Part shown: piece after piece, positions 10,211-20,800 of the stretch
Position numbering within the stretch: position 1 is the stretch's first letter
Layout: each line of letters begins with the position of its first letter
Assembly: GCA_035048815.1 (NCBI GenBank)
Contig: JAUCBN010000012.1
Location: 1,064,001-1,128,000, forward strand
From: Abelmoschus esculentus
Taxonomy: Eukaryota; Streptophyta; Magnoliopsida; Malvales; Malvaceae
Direction: 5' to 3'
Length of the DNA: 64,000 nt
Position numbers and translations under genes: made by a program
The notes under the pieces: generated by a model
What the model saw: the letters and a program-made list of their open reading frames with translations, nothing else
What the model was told of the DNA's origin: nothing
Databases searched by the model: none

Positions 10211-13200
10211 ATGGATTTGGATCAGTGGATATCAAAGGTTAAAGAAGGACAACATCTTTTGGAAGACGAGCTTCAGCTTCTTTGCGAATACGTATTTCCC
10301 CTTTTTTTCATCTCTTTTTTATGCACCCAGCACCCTTTCTTCTTCCAGGATTTATATTGGTTTACCTTATTTTCTTTATTTTTTGGTCTTGATTGATAAA
10401 ACTAGGGTATCTTTGGTTTTGTGATTCGGAATTGAAATGTACTCTGAAAATGATTGCTTCATTTGTTAAAATGAATCAAGGATTGCAATAAAATGTCAAG
10501 TTCGTGTTTTTACTTGGAACTCTCACGGCATTTATGTTTTTTTTTTTTCTCTTTAAATGATATCATTAAAAAATTAAAGCTTCTGGAGCGGAATAATTTG
10601 CATTTCCCCTGATTTTATTGGCTTGGAGAATAATGTCTGTATATTTTACTGCTATATTAGTCTATAGAATTCAGTTTCTGTGTTATTCACTTTAATGGTG
10701 TAATTTGGTTGTTGCTACATGTCAATTTGCAGTTTTATATGATATTAAGGTTTTGTTCTTTGTGTCATTTTATTTGAACCTGGTTCATTGTCTACTTATG
10801 TTGTAAACATTATAGGTAAAAGAAATCCTCATTGAGGAGTCGAATGTGCAACCTGTCAACAGTCCGGTAACCGTCTGTGGTGATATCCATGGCCAGTTTC
10901 ATGATCTAATGAAGCTTTTTCAGACAGGAGGTCATGTACCAGATACAAATTACATTTTTATGGTAATGTCTCCTGCATGGATACTTTTGTTCTAAGTCTA
11001 CAATATTTCCATGTCTATTATGGTATTAATTTCAACTAATGGACAGGGAGATTTCGTTGATCGAGGTTATAATAGTCTTGAAGTTTTTACTATTCTTTTG
11101 CTTCTTAAGGCAAGGTAAGCATCTCTATAATTTTCCTTGGGGTTATCTACTGATTTCTAATCATGTGTTTGGGTGCATTATTTCTTTGCTTCTGGCTTTC
11201 ACTTGGTTCACTATGTGAGTTACTATCCCAATTCTCAGTTTAGTTTAGTTTATAGGAATAAAAATAACTTCCCATTCTTCTTTTAAATCACTGAACTTTT
11301 TCCTACTTCAGGCAAAAAGATCCTTTTGATGCTATCATGTTTTTTATTTTCAGCAAGATATTACTCTATGTTGTATACAGTATCATACTTTTATTTGGAA
11401 GACTAAAGATGCAGATATCATGATTTTGCTTCTGCTGTAGCTTTTTTTATGCCTTCAATAGGGACATAAAATTTCTGGTTCTGTTTTTGGACTGTTAGGC
11501 CACCAATGCTATTTCTTGTTTGAAATAAGAGGTAACATTATTCCCCCCCTGAATCATAGGTACCCAGCTAATATCACACTCTTGCGGGGAAATCATGAAA
11601 GCAGACAGCTAACTCAGGTGTGCTTTTGAATTATACCACAATGGGATATGCTTGTAAAGACCTTATAAAATGTATACATTTTCTGTTGTGTGTGTTATAA
11701 GTGTCTCCGCTTCTTTTTCTTTTGGTACATTATCTTTCTTTGAGGCTGTTTGTCGTCATGATCGAAGCTTCATTACAATTCCATGTTTATTTTTTTTCTT
11801 TTTTCTTTTGAGGAAAAAATAGTTTGAGTGCCTTTTATTTGAGAGTAGCATACTGAATAGGATGATCCGAGCCATAAGAAGTTATCTGTGCCAAAATCAT
11901 ATGAATTTGATTTTAAGAGTAGTTGAACAGTGCTCTGAAGTTGTTATTTAAAACAAAAACATTCAAAACACCAACGATTGGCATTTTAAGGTGTGTATAC
12001 AATTTTTCACTAGGTTTACGGCTTCTATGATGAGTGCCAGAGAAAGTATGGAAATGCTAATGCATGGCGGTATTGTACAGATGTTTTTGACTATCTTACA
12101 CTTTCAGCAATCATAGATGGAACTGTAAGCATTCTATCTATAAACCATCTGTTTCTAATCACCTTTTTGCACTTCTTTAATAGTTCTGTATATTATATTT
12201 TGCAGGTACTTTGTGTACATGGTGGCCTTTCTCCTGATGTACGGACAATTGATCAGGTATTTTTCTTATTCTTAAGTTTTTGGACGGCTGGCTTGTTTAT
12301 TTGCATCAATACCTAGAAGTCTGTGTTAATTGATCAGTTTTTGTCCTTTAAGTAGCTGTGTTGCAGCTTGTTACCTTATTGATGATATAACCATTGAGTC
12401 CCAGGATTAATATCCTCCTTATTCGGTTCTTTGCTTTATCATCCACTCCAAAGCCTTATAAAGTAAAAAAAAAGTAAATTGTTTGTGCAGTTGCATCTTA
12501 TTTGATTTTAAAGCTGAAGGGGTAATTGTCTTCAGTCTGTAACTATCTATTTCTCATGGATAGTATATTCTTTAAAAAAGTACTACTCCCAGGAACTTGT
12601 TCTACGATAAGTGTATTGATTGCTTGTTCGTTTCAATATTTCATTATGTGATGTTGATGCCCTTTTCTGTTTTCTGCTTTTTTATGCCAGATAAGGGTAA
12701 TCGACCGGAACTGTGAAATCCCTCACGAAGGCCCATTCTGTGATCTCATGTGGAGTGATCCTGAAGATATTGAAACATGGGCAGTCAGTCCACGTGGAGC
12801 AGGTTGGCTATTTGGGTCCAGAGTTACATCCGAGGTAATTTATCTCATCTGTGTATAGATATGCTATCATTCTGAAATTATGTTTTTAACCTTGTCAATC
12901 TATTGCAGTTCAACCATATAAACAAGCTTGATCTTGTTTGCCGAGCTCACCAACTTGTGCAAGAAGGTCTTAAGTATATGTTTCAGGATAAAGGCCTAGT
13001 AACAGTAAGATACTAGACTTTCTGCTTTTCATTCTTTTCAGTTCAACTTCATTAAGAGCCTTATTGAATTTGTTGATTATTTATTTTTCCAGGTATGGTC
13101 TGCCCCAAATTATTGTTACCGTTGCGGAAATGTAGCCTCTATATTGAGCTTCAATGAGAATATGGTGAGAATTCCTTTACCACACCCTTTCTCTTTTATT

Positions 13201-13408
13201 AGGATCGGAGATAGTTTCGTGCTATTTTAGTTCCGAACTTGTATTTGCTATAAAACATACTCGGATCTTCCACAAACATGTGCCGTGCCACTCATGGTTC
13301 TTATGGTTTTTGGCATTTACTCAGGAGAGAGAAGTAAAGTTCTTCACCGAAACGGAAGAGAATAATCAGATGAGAGGTCCGAGGACTGGCGTTCCCTACT
13401 TCTTGTAG
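10211..13408 (+). CDS. FYPP: PP6-type Ser/Thr phosphatase catalytic subunit (FyPP)
   Basis: Ten exons join without a break to 303 aa, the exact size of Arabidopsis FyPP1/3: 10211-10291, 10816-10962, 11047-11114, 11560-11617, 12014-12124, 12206-12256, 12691-12834, 12909-13004, 13093-13164, 13325-13408. Metal and catalytic motifs of the PPP family are intact: GDIHG (residues 49-53), GDFVDRG (77-83) and GNHE (109-112). The tail ends TGVPYFL, the site of carboxymethylation. The N-terminus MDLDQWISKVKEGQHL is diagnostic for FyPP rather than PP2A or PP4. Known role in Arabidopsis: with SAL and PP2AA subunits it dephosphorylates phytochrome, PIN auxin carriers and ABI5. The gene is clean and all introns are GT-AG. 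Confidence 0.96.
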
Positions 13409-14209
13409 TCAAAGCGAGTTGCATACTGAAGTACCTGTAAAATCAGCCAAGCATTTGGTTGTTCAAAAGAGGTATGAACAAGGAAGCGTCATACAATGGT
13501 AGTATATGGACCTGTCCTGGAAATTTTCTTCTGCTCCGTCCAAGCTACTTCTGGATATTAATGGATCATGTGATATCGAGTCTCGTCTCGAGGTTGCCGA
13601 ATGTTTCAACATAGCTTTTCCCTTTAATATTTCACATTCTATGCATTCACTATTCATATATGCTACTTCTTGATGTTAGTTGATGTCTGTTTTGTATTCC
13701 TGGGTTCTGTATTTTGTTCTCTTTTGTGTATACTGCTTCATCCCTTACCGAGACATGCATTCTGTTCGGAAAATAATATATTTCTTTTATTAGACTCCCC
13801 AACACAACTCTAATTAACCCAAATATCCAGTTATTAGCTCGATCATTGACTCAGACTTTAAAATCATCCAATCCGATATTGACCAGACCTAAAACATTAT
13901 TCTATCCAGCTTATCTTAGACTAAATTAGATCCGAATCACATATCAAATTTTATCCTAACCTTAAATACTGATTGCTAATGAATTAATTTCCCAGTTTTT
14001 TTTTTTTTGAAAGACTGATCAAAATTTGATTAACCATAAGTAGATTTTATTTTTAATTAGAGAATGAGACATGAAAAAAAAAACACTAAACGATTATACC
14101 TAAAAACTGGAAGAAATTAAGCAACTTTGATTATATCCAAACGATATTTTACATCATTATTATTGTTCAATATTTGATTGATACAGGTCTCAAATAGGCT
14201 CTTCAGGCT
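13409..14209. other. FyPP 3' UTR and spacer
   Basis: The first 390 bases look like 3' UTR (AATAATATATTTC near 13770). After that it is AT-rich with no feature recognised. Confidence 0.5.
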
Positions 14210-14320
14210 TCAATTGGTAGGAAACGAAATCTGAACCTGATTCCAGGATGGATCCATGGAAGGAAGCTGATATTCATCAGGTTTTAGAGACAACGCAAAG
14301 TCTGGCAATGCTGGAGCTAC
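14210..14320 (-). pseudogene. Orphan terminal exon, unknown gene
   Basis: On the minus strand a good acceptor (CCATGATTATGCAG) opens a 37-codon frame that ends at TGA. It begins VAPALPDFALSLKPDEYQLP and ends in WNQVQISFPTN, a composition far from random AT-rich DNA. No upstream exon can be found: the next DNA is the GC-rich block at 14464-14814 and then A/T-rich spacer. I read it as the last exon of a gene whose other exons are lost. The family is not recognised. Confidence 0.35.
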
Positions 14321-14463
14321 CTGCATAATCATGGAAACCAACTGAACAAAATAAGTAGGTTTTCCTTTTTACTGGTTGGAATGTACATCACAACTTGGTC
14401 CTAAAGTTGGAAACTTTTTCTTGTTTGGTCTATGGAACCGTGCTTACTGACGTGCCTGGCTAG

Positions 14464-14814
14464 GTGTCGCCAGAGCCTATCACCCTGGGGGACATTGTCA
14501 ACGAGGATGGGACCGTTACTCCTGGGGTGAGGGTGGCTAGCAGGAAGGACGTGATCACCTTTGCCAAGGGGCTGATATCTCGGGTGCAGAACTCCGTTGC
14601 CACATGCTTCGGCTATTATGTGGCCATGCTGGAATCCGAAGGAGTGATAGGGACAGGACGGCAGGCTGGAAAGGACTCCCTCGTCCGTGCTTTCTCGCTG
14701 AAGAAGCTCCAGACGGACTGCCTCGCTGCTTACAACGAGGGGGTTGAGTTCCACAAGGATGTCCAGGCTCTTCGATCGAATGCCAAATTGTCGCCTATTA
14801 TGTTCAAAGTGTAA
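14464..14814 (+). CDS. GC-rich orphan ORF, unknown (116 aa)
   Basis: An isolated block of about 400 bp with far higher GC than its surroundings holds one open frame of 116 codons, and the opposite strand is also open over much of it. The protein is charged and helical in style (ASRKDVITFAKGLISRVQNS, SLKKLQTDCLAAYNEGVEFH). I do not recognise a domain. The frame is open upstream of the ATG as well, back to about 14459. No terminal repeats or target duplications are seen. It could be a piece of a transposable element's gag-like gene or a captured host gene fragment; whether it is expressed is unknown. Confidence 0.35.
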   Translation: MSPEPITLGDIVNEDGTVTPGVRVASRKDVITFAKGLISRVQNSVATCFGYYVAMLESEGVIGTGRQAGKDSLVRAFSLKKLQTDCLAAYNEGVEFHKDVQALRSNAKLSPIMFKV

Positions 14815-14816
14815 TT

Positions 14817-16122
14817 GGCATCACTCAATAACAACTCTAAAATGCCTAATTTTTTGTCGCTAAAGAAACATGCCAATCAAGTTCGTCACTATAAATGTTT
14901 ATGTAATTCAAGCTATTTTGTTGTCTACAGAATAAATATTTATTTTTGACAGATAATAATAAATAGTTAAGAAAAAGCACTACTCTTTTCCTAGATAGTG
15001 CACCGAGGTCTATAGAAATTTACATTTTTTTTAATTTATACTTAAAAATATTTTTTTACTAATCATTATATAAGTTGTATAAATTAATTTGATTAAAATC
15101 TAAAATTAAATTATTTTTATAATTATAGATATTTAATTCATCAAATCAGACTAATCCAGATTAAGTATTATATAAAAATATATTATGACGAAATATTTTT
15201 AACTCAATTGTTTAATTTACGGTATCAAAGCTCGAAAAATTAAACTCGGTTAAAGAATCCAATAATTTATATTATTGATAAAAATATTGAGTAGAATTTT
15301 ATATTTTAAAATTTTAATTTTTTGATTTTTTATTGAGAATACCACACATAAAAAAGTTTAAAAACAAGATTCTAATAACAATATTAAACATTCATATTTA
15401 AACAAAACAACGTTCACATGAGCACTTTTTAATTATTTATCAAAAAATTCTTTCCACACTTTTTTAAAATAATAAAAACTGAATCTCAAACAATTTAATT
15501 TAAAAAATCTATTTATTTTAGATACATCAATTTTAACATATATTTATAGAAATTTTACTTAAATATTGTATCTAGTTTTCTCCCTCAACATATGATATAA
15601 TATACTTTAATTCTTAATCTATGACATTTGTTACAGTACATGTAAAGTCAGATTCAGTTAAATTCGGTTTTAAATAATAATTTTCTAAAAATACCCTTAA
15701 AGACGTACAACAGAATCCAACTTTAAGTCATTCTTGAGATTGCAACAAAGATATTTTTTTAAAAAATTACTGTTCAAAGTTAGATTCAGTTAAATTCGAT
15801 TTTGCATATATTATAACAAATATTATTAATTGGGAATTAAAATATATTGTATCATGTATTAAGAATTTTTTTAGTATGATATTTAAGTAAAAATTCTTAT
15901 ATTTCTTCGTTCTCATTTTTTTTTTCAAAAATAAGAAAACTTATAGTCTCCACAAAATTTTTTTTTTAAAAATAATTAGAAAGAAAATACCAAATTCAAA
16001 TACAAAATATTATTTAATCCCTTATTGTTTTTCACCTAGTTATGTTGGACTTGGCAATTCTGGGTAAATATTTCTGAACCCATTAAAAACATTAGATGTG
16101 CATTAAATATTACTTAAAAGAA
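14817..16122. other. AT-rich intergenic DNA
   Basis: No gene. A 25-bp direct repeat (AGATTCAGTTAAATTCG core) occurs at about 15652 and 15782, probably relics of one element. Otherwise A/T runs. Confidence 0.5.
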
Positions 16123-16369
16123 AGGGTAAAAGTACAATAATAATCAATAAATTACAAAAATGAGTGTTTTAGTCATTTAGCTTTTAAAAGTTACAAAATG
16201 ATCATTGGATTTATTATATTATAAAGTGGTCATTATATGATATAAAAGAATGTAAAATTTTGATTAATTTAATAATTATAAGTTTAGTGACTTATTTTAT
16301 AATAGTTGAAAGGCCAGTGACCAAAACGATCATTTTTATAATTTAGTGACTAATACTGTACTTTACCCT
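16123..16369. mobile_element. Foldback MITE upstream of the SNF2 gene
   Basis: The ends are long imperfect inverted repeats of about 80 bp. The left begins AGGGTAAAAGTACAATAATA and the right, reverse-complemented, AGGGTAAAGTACAGTATTAG. Both continue through TAAATTA.AAAAATGA..GTTTT.GTCA. No coding content. It ends about 30 bp before the likely first leader exon of the SNF2 gene, so it forms part of its proximal promoter. Confidence 0.65.
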
Positions 16370-16389
16370 AATAGAAAATTACCAGATTC

Positions 16390-17825
16390 CTGAAATTTGC
16401 TGTTCTGTCAACGTTGTTACTCGCAAACCCCGTTTTCTTCCTTGTCCAAAACGTTGCCCTTTGCTTCTCTCTCCTCCTTTTTCAAATATTTTCTCAGATT
16501 CTACCTTACAGAGCTTTCAGTGGACGAATTCCGTTTTCTTAAACGTAGACAATTCACAATTTTTTCCCAAAAAAAGACTGTTGCTTTGCACAATGAAGAA
16601 TCATAACCTAAGGTAGGTTTTTCTTTTGGTAATTGGATTGATGAAGTTATCGTTTACTCCTTCAATTGACCTTTTCTGGGGTTTCAACCGTGTATTTTAT
16701 GTGAATGTATTTTTTTATGAAGTTTGAAATTTTGAACTTTTAAGCTGTAACTAGCAGGATTGCTTAATGCTGCTGGCTTAGTTATTTTTTTGGGGTTTTG
16801 AATTTTTCATGCTCTGTTTTTTTATTTCGTTTGGTTTTAGGCTGATGGGTTTTATTTTTTGTTGTTTGCTTTGTGTGTGTGTGTGGTGGTGGTGGTGGTG
16901 GTGGGGATGGTGCTGTATAATTTTGAAAAATCCTGATGGGGTGATTAGTTTTGATCGATTTGAAGTATTTGATTCACTCAAAGAATCATATGAGGACAAC
17001 TCATTTTTTGTAGAGGGGATCTTGTTAGGAATCTAGAAAAGATTTTGGAATTACAGGGAGCACTATACATGTAGTAATGGCAATCAAAGATGAACACATT
17101 TTCTTTTTGGCTAAAGGGGTAGCCCCATTCTCATGTAGAATTAAGTTTGTCTTGCGCGCCATCGGCATAGGTGTATTTTTTTTTATAGAATTGAACTTAC
17201 TTTCTTGGTGCTTCAATAGCTTTTTTGTGATTGCAACAACCTAAACTACTGATTTCATTGATAGATTTCAAGTATGAATAGTAAAGTTTAATTTGTTTGC
17301 GTGGGTGAAAGCATAATTGATACTGTTTCCAAGGGAGTGATTTTTAGATGTCTGACCACGTGGATCATTTTCTTATTTCATAGTTTCAGCTTGTAGGAGT
17401 TTCTATTTCTTAAATGGTTGGATTTGCAGCTTAACTTCAAGATGCCCAATCCTGGTAAGTGGAAATATAGTGTGTGTGTGTGTATATAGGATCCTCTTAC
17501 ACAATGTAAAACTTGAAAGTTTTACACCTTTTTTGGACAGTTGGATGAAGGTATATGGGTGGTTGAGATTAACGGTAGAAAATGTGAAGATTTTCATTGG
17601 AAAAAGAGATAATGAAATAATCTTAACCATTTATTACCCTCATCTAACGGTCCAAAAACTGTGTAAAAGTAATTGAGTTTTGGATCCTAACCCATATATA
17701 TATTGGGGGGTGCTGGGGGTTGTAAATGCTAGTGTTTCCACAGGTCACCTCACTACACTAATGTATCTTTCCGCAGTTCATGTTTCCTTTCAGGAATCTG
17801 ATTTCTGCTTCACTCCTCAACTGTA
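16390..17825 (+). promoter_or_regulatory. 5' UTR and leader intron of the SNF2 gene
   Basis: A C/T-rich leader (16390-16612) ends at a strong donor, CCTAAG|GTAGGTTT. Acceptors at 17776 (CCGCAG) or 17793 (TTTCAG) precede the ATG at 17826. The intron of about 1.2 kb holds a GT/GTG microsatellite (16869-16907) and a MITE (17484-17703). Inferred from splice signals. Confidence 0.5.
17484..17703. mobile_element. MITE in leader intron of the SNF2 gene
   Basis: Imperfect long inverted repeats: the left runs TATATAGGATCC...TTTTACAC..TTTTTTGGAC.GTTGGATGA, and the right, reverse-complemented, runs TATATATGGGTTAGGATCC...CTTTTACAC..TTTTTGGACCGTTAGATGA. The two arms meet around 17590. No ORF. Superfamily unknown. 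Confidence 0.6.
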
Positions 17826-20800
17826 ATGGATGGTATGAATCCAATAGACATTAGTTCTTCTGATAGTGATTTGGAGATCGAAGATGCTGAAGACAGAAGT
17901 TTCTCATCTTTAAGGGCTCTTCCAGGATGGGCAGTTAAACATGGAACAAATTCAAGTAGTACTGGTTAGACTTTGGTTTGCAAACTTACCATATGGTCGG
18001 AGTTTCGAAGTTCAATGTTACATTCACAGTGATTCATATAACTATATTTCAATATGCAGGTTATGCAAGGCAGTCTCTAACGATCCCTTCTCCCAATCAA
18101 ACACATTTTTCTAATTTAAACTCTTCAAACACAAATAACAATGCACGGGTAAAAGTTCCAAGACATGACCCTGATGACAATGTTAAAGAACTTATCACGC
18201 TAGACGATGATCCTGAATATGCTACCGGGAATGGGAATGTTGGTCTTCCTTGGACTGTAAAATATCAAATTGGTAATGGTTCTGGTACTGATTTTGAGAA
18301 ATTGACATCCCAGCAGGCTCTAAAGAGGACTCTTCCTCCATCTCTTCAACTGCCTGGACCAAGTAGCAAACCCTACAATTTAATGGATAATGCTAGCAGC
18401 AGTCAGTTTCGTGATTCTCATGGAAGCTCTAACCTTTTGGCTGGCCCTAACTTTTTCAATAGCCAGGGCTATACCAGAGATCATTATAGCAGGGGCAATG
18501 GTGATGAAGTTATGATGTACGGAAAAACTAGTAGGATCCTACCTCCAACTTTGATGCATGGAAAGTCTGTTAATTATACACAGTTTGCTGGCCCTGATGG
18601 TCCTGCATATCGTGCTGGAGTAAGTGAAGAAAGATTTTCTGTGAATGATGAGAGAATGATCTATCAAGCAGCCCTGGAGGTATTTCTTGTTGAATCTGAG
18701 GGTTTCCTGTTTCCAATCATGATTAAATATTTGATGATCCATTACATTATGGAAATTTATTATATTAATCTGTATGTGAATTCTTGTATCGTATATATTT
18801 GGCTGGGTGATACTATTTTGATAAAAAAAATCTATATTATTATTTGTGGGTGTGTAAATTACAAACACTAGGGTTATTTAAGACAAACTTGCTGGACTCC
18901 TGAGTTTTACCTGCTAAGCATAATTTTTTTAATATGTTCTTTTACCTTTTGTGGGTGACATTTAAAGCAAACACTTATACTATCATGTAAACATTAAACG
19001 TCCTTATGCAAAAATGCAGACAAAAGTTGCTGTGCACTGTGGCTATAGTGCAATTGTGAACTTAATGTACTTTTATGCTAAAATTATGGAATATGAATTT
19101 ATACATGGTTTCTTTTCTTGCTTTTGTGCCTTTCTTCATGTGATCTGTGCGTATCCAATGATATTTTGTCTTCTTCTTTGTTTCTCTAGTTACTAAAATC
19201 TGGTTTTATTGCACGTAGAAAGATTATGTGAAGGGCTTATGTACTTGCAGGACCTCAACCAACCAAAAGTTGAAGCTACTATTCCTGATGGCCTTTTGTC
19301 TATTCCTCTTCTCAGACATCAGGTCCTATTCTTTATATGTTATGGATTATTCTTTGGTTTATGTTGGTTACATGGATTATTAGTATTGTTTTTTGGTCAT
19401 GTTACTTTTGTTAATTTAATCGTTGAGTTTTGCAGAAGATTGCGTTACATTGGATGCTTCAGAGAGAAACAAAAAGTGTGCTTTGTATGGGTGGAATATT
19501 AGCTGATGATCAGGTTAATTGTTTAAAATCCAATGTTAATTTTATTTATGTAAAAGATGATCAATGTGCCTTCCTGCATATTTTGAAACATAATTTTTCT
19601 TAGACAGATTATGACTTGATCTTACAGGGCCTTGGTAAAACAATCTCAATGATCGCTCTTATACAAATGCAGAAGTATTTGGAGTCCAAATCAAAATCAG
19701 AAGAATCAGAAAATCACAAAACTGTGGCACTGAATTTGGATGATGATAATGATAATGGTAATGGTAATGGTAACGGTAATGGTTTTGGTGGGTTGGAGGA
19801 AGTGAAGCTGATTTTGGATGATGATAATGATGATAATAATAATAATGATAATGGTAATGGTGGGTTGGAGGAAGTGAAGCTGATTTTGGATGATGATAAT
19901 AATAATGATAATGGTAATGGTAATGGTGGGTTGGAGGAAGTGAAGCCGATTCTGGATGATGATAATGGTGGGTTGGAAGAAGCGAAACAGAAGGGAGAAT
20001 GTGATGATTCCAAGTCAGTTCCAGAAGTGAGTACTTCTACCTTGCCAGTCGGCAGACGGAGGCTGTCGGCAGGGACATTGGTTGTGTGTCCAGCGAGTAT
20101 TCTTCGACAGTGGGCCAGGGAGCTTGAAGATAAAGTTCCAGAGGAATCTAAACTTTCTGTCCTCATCTATCATGGGGGTAGCAGAACCAAGGATCCTTCT
20201 GAATTTGCTAAGTATGATGTGGTTCTTACGACTTATTCAATTATAACCAATGAAGTACCTAAACAACCTATCGTCGATGATGATGAGATTGATGAAAAAA
20301 ATGGGGAGAGATATGGATTATCTTCTGAATTTTCAATTAACAAGAAGAGGAAAAAAACAGCAAATGTTGGTACGAAGGTGAAAAAGGGTAAGAAAGGAAT
20401 TGACAATTCCACTATTGATCCTAGTGCTGGTGCGCTTGCTAAACCAGCTTGGTTTAGGGTGATATTGGATGAAGCTCAAACAATAAAAAATCATAGAACA
20501 CAAGTTGCTAGAGCCTGCTGTAGTCTTCGCGCCAAGCGGAGGTGGTGCTTATCTGGAACACCTATACAGAATGCTATTGATGATTTATACAGCTACTTCA
20601 GGTTCCTGAAATATGAACCATATTCAGTGTATACAGCATTTTGCCAGGGGATAAAAGGTTCTATTGGTAGAGACCACGTAAAAGGTTACAAGAAGCTTCA
20701 AGCTATTTTGAAGACAGTAATGCTGCGTCGCACAAAAGGTGGTTCCCTTCTCTAACAACATCTAGGTGGGATTTTTGTGTATTAGGAGAAAGATCGTATG

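Noticed and set aside
14401..14754. 117-aa minus-strand frame in the GC-rich block
   Set aside because: His/Pro/Arg-rich composition typical of an antisense shadow; the plus frame is the more protein-like.
16778..16999. 73-aa frame with a His run
   Set aside because: Product of the GT/GTG microsatellite in the SNF2 leader intron.
18680..18871. C-terminal extension of the second SNF2 exon frame
   Set aside because: Read-through into intron after the GTATTT donor; the next exon (DLNQPKVEATIP) continues the protein.
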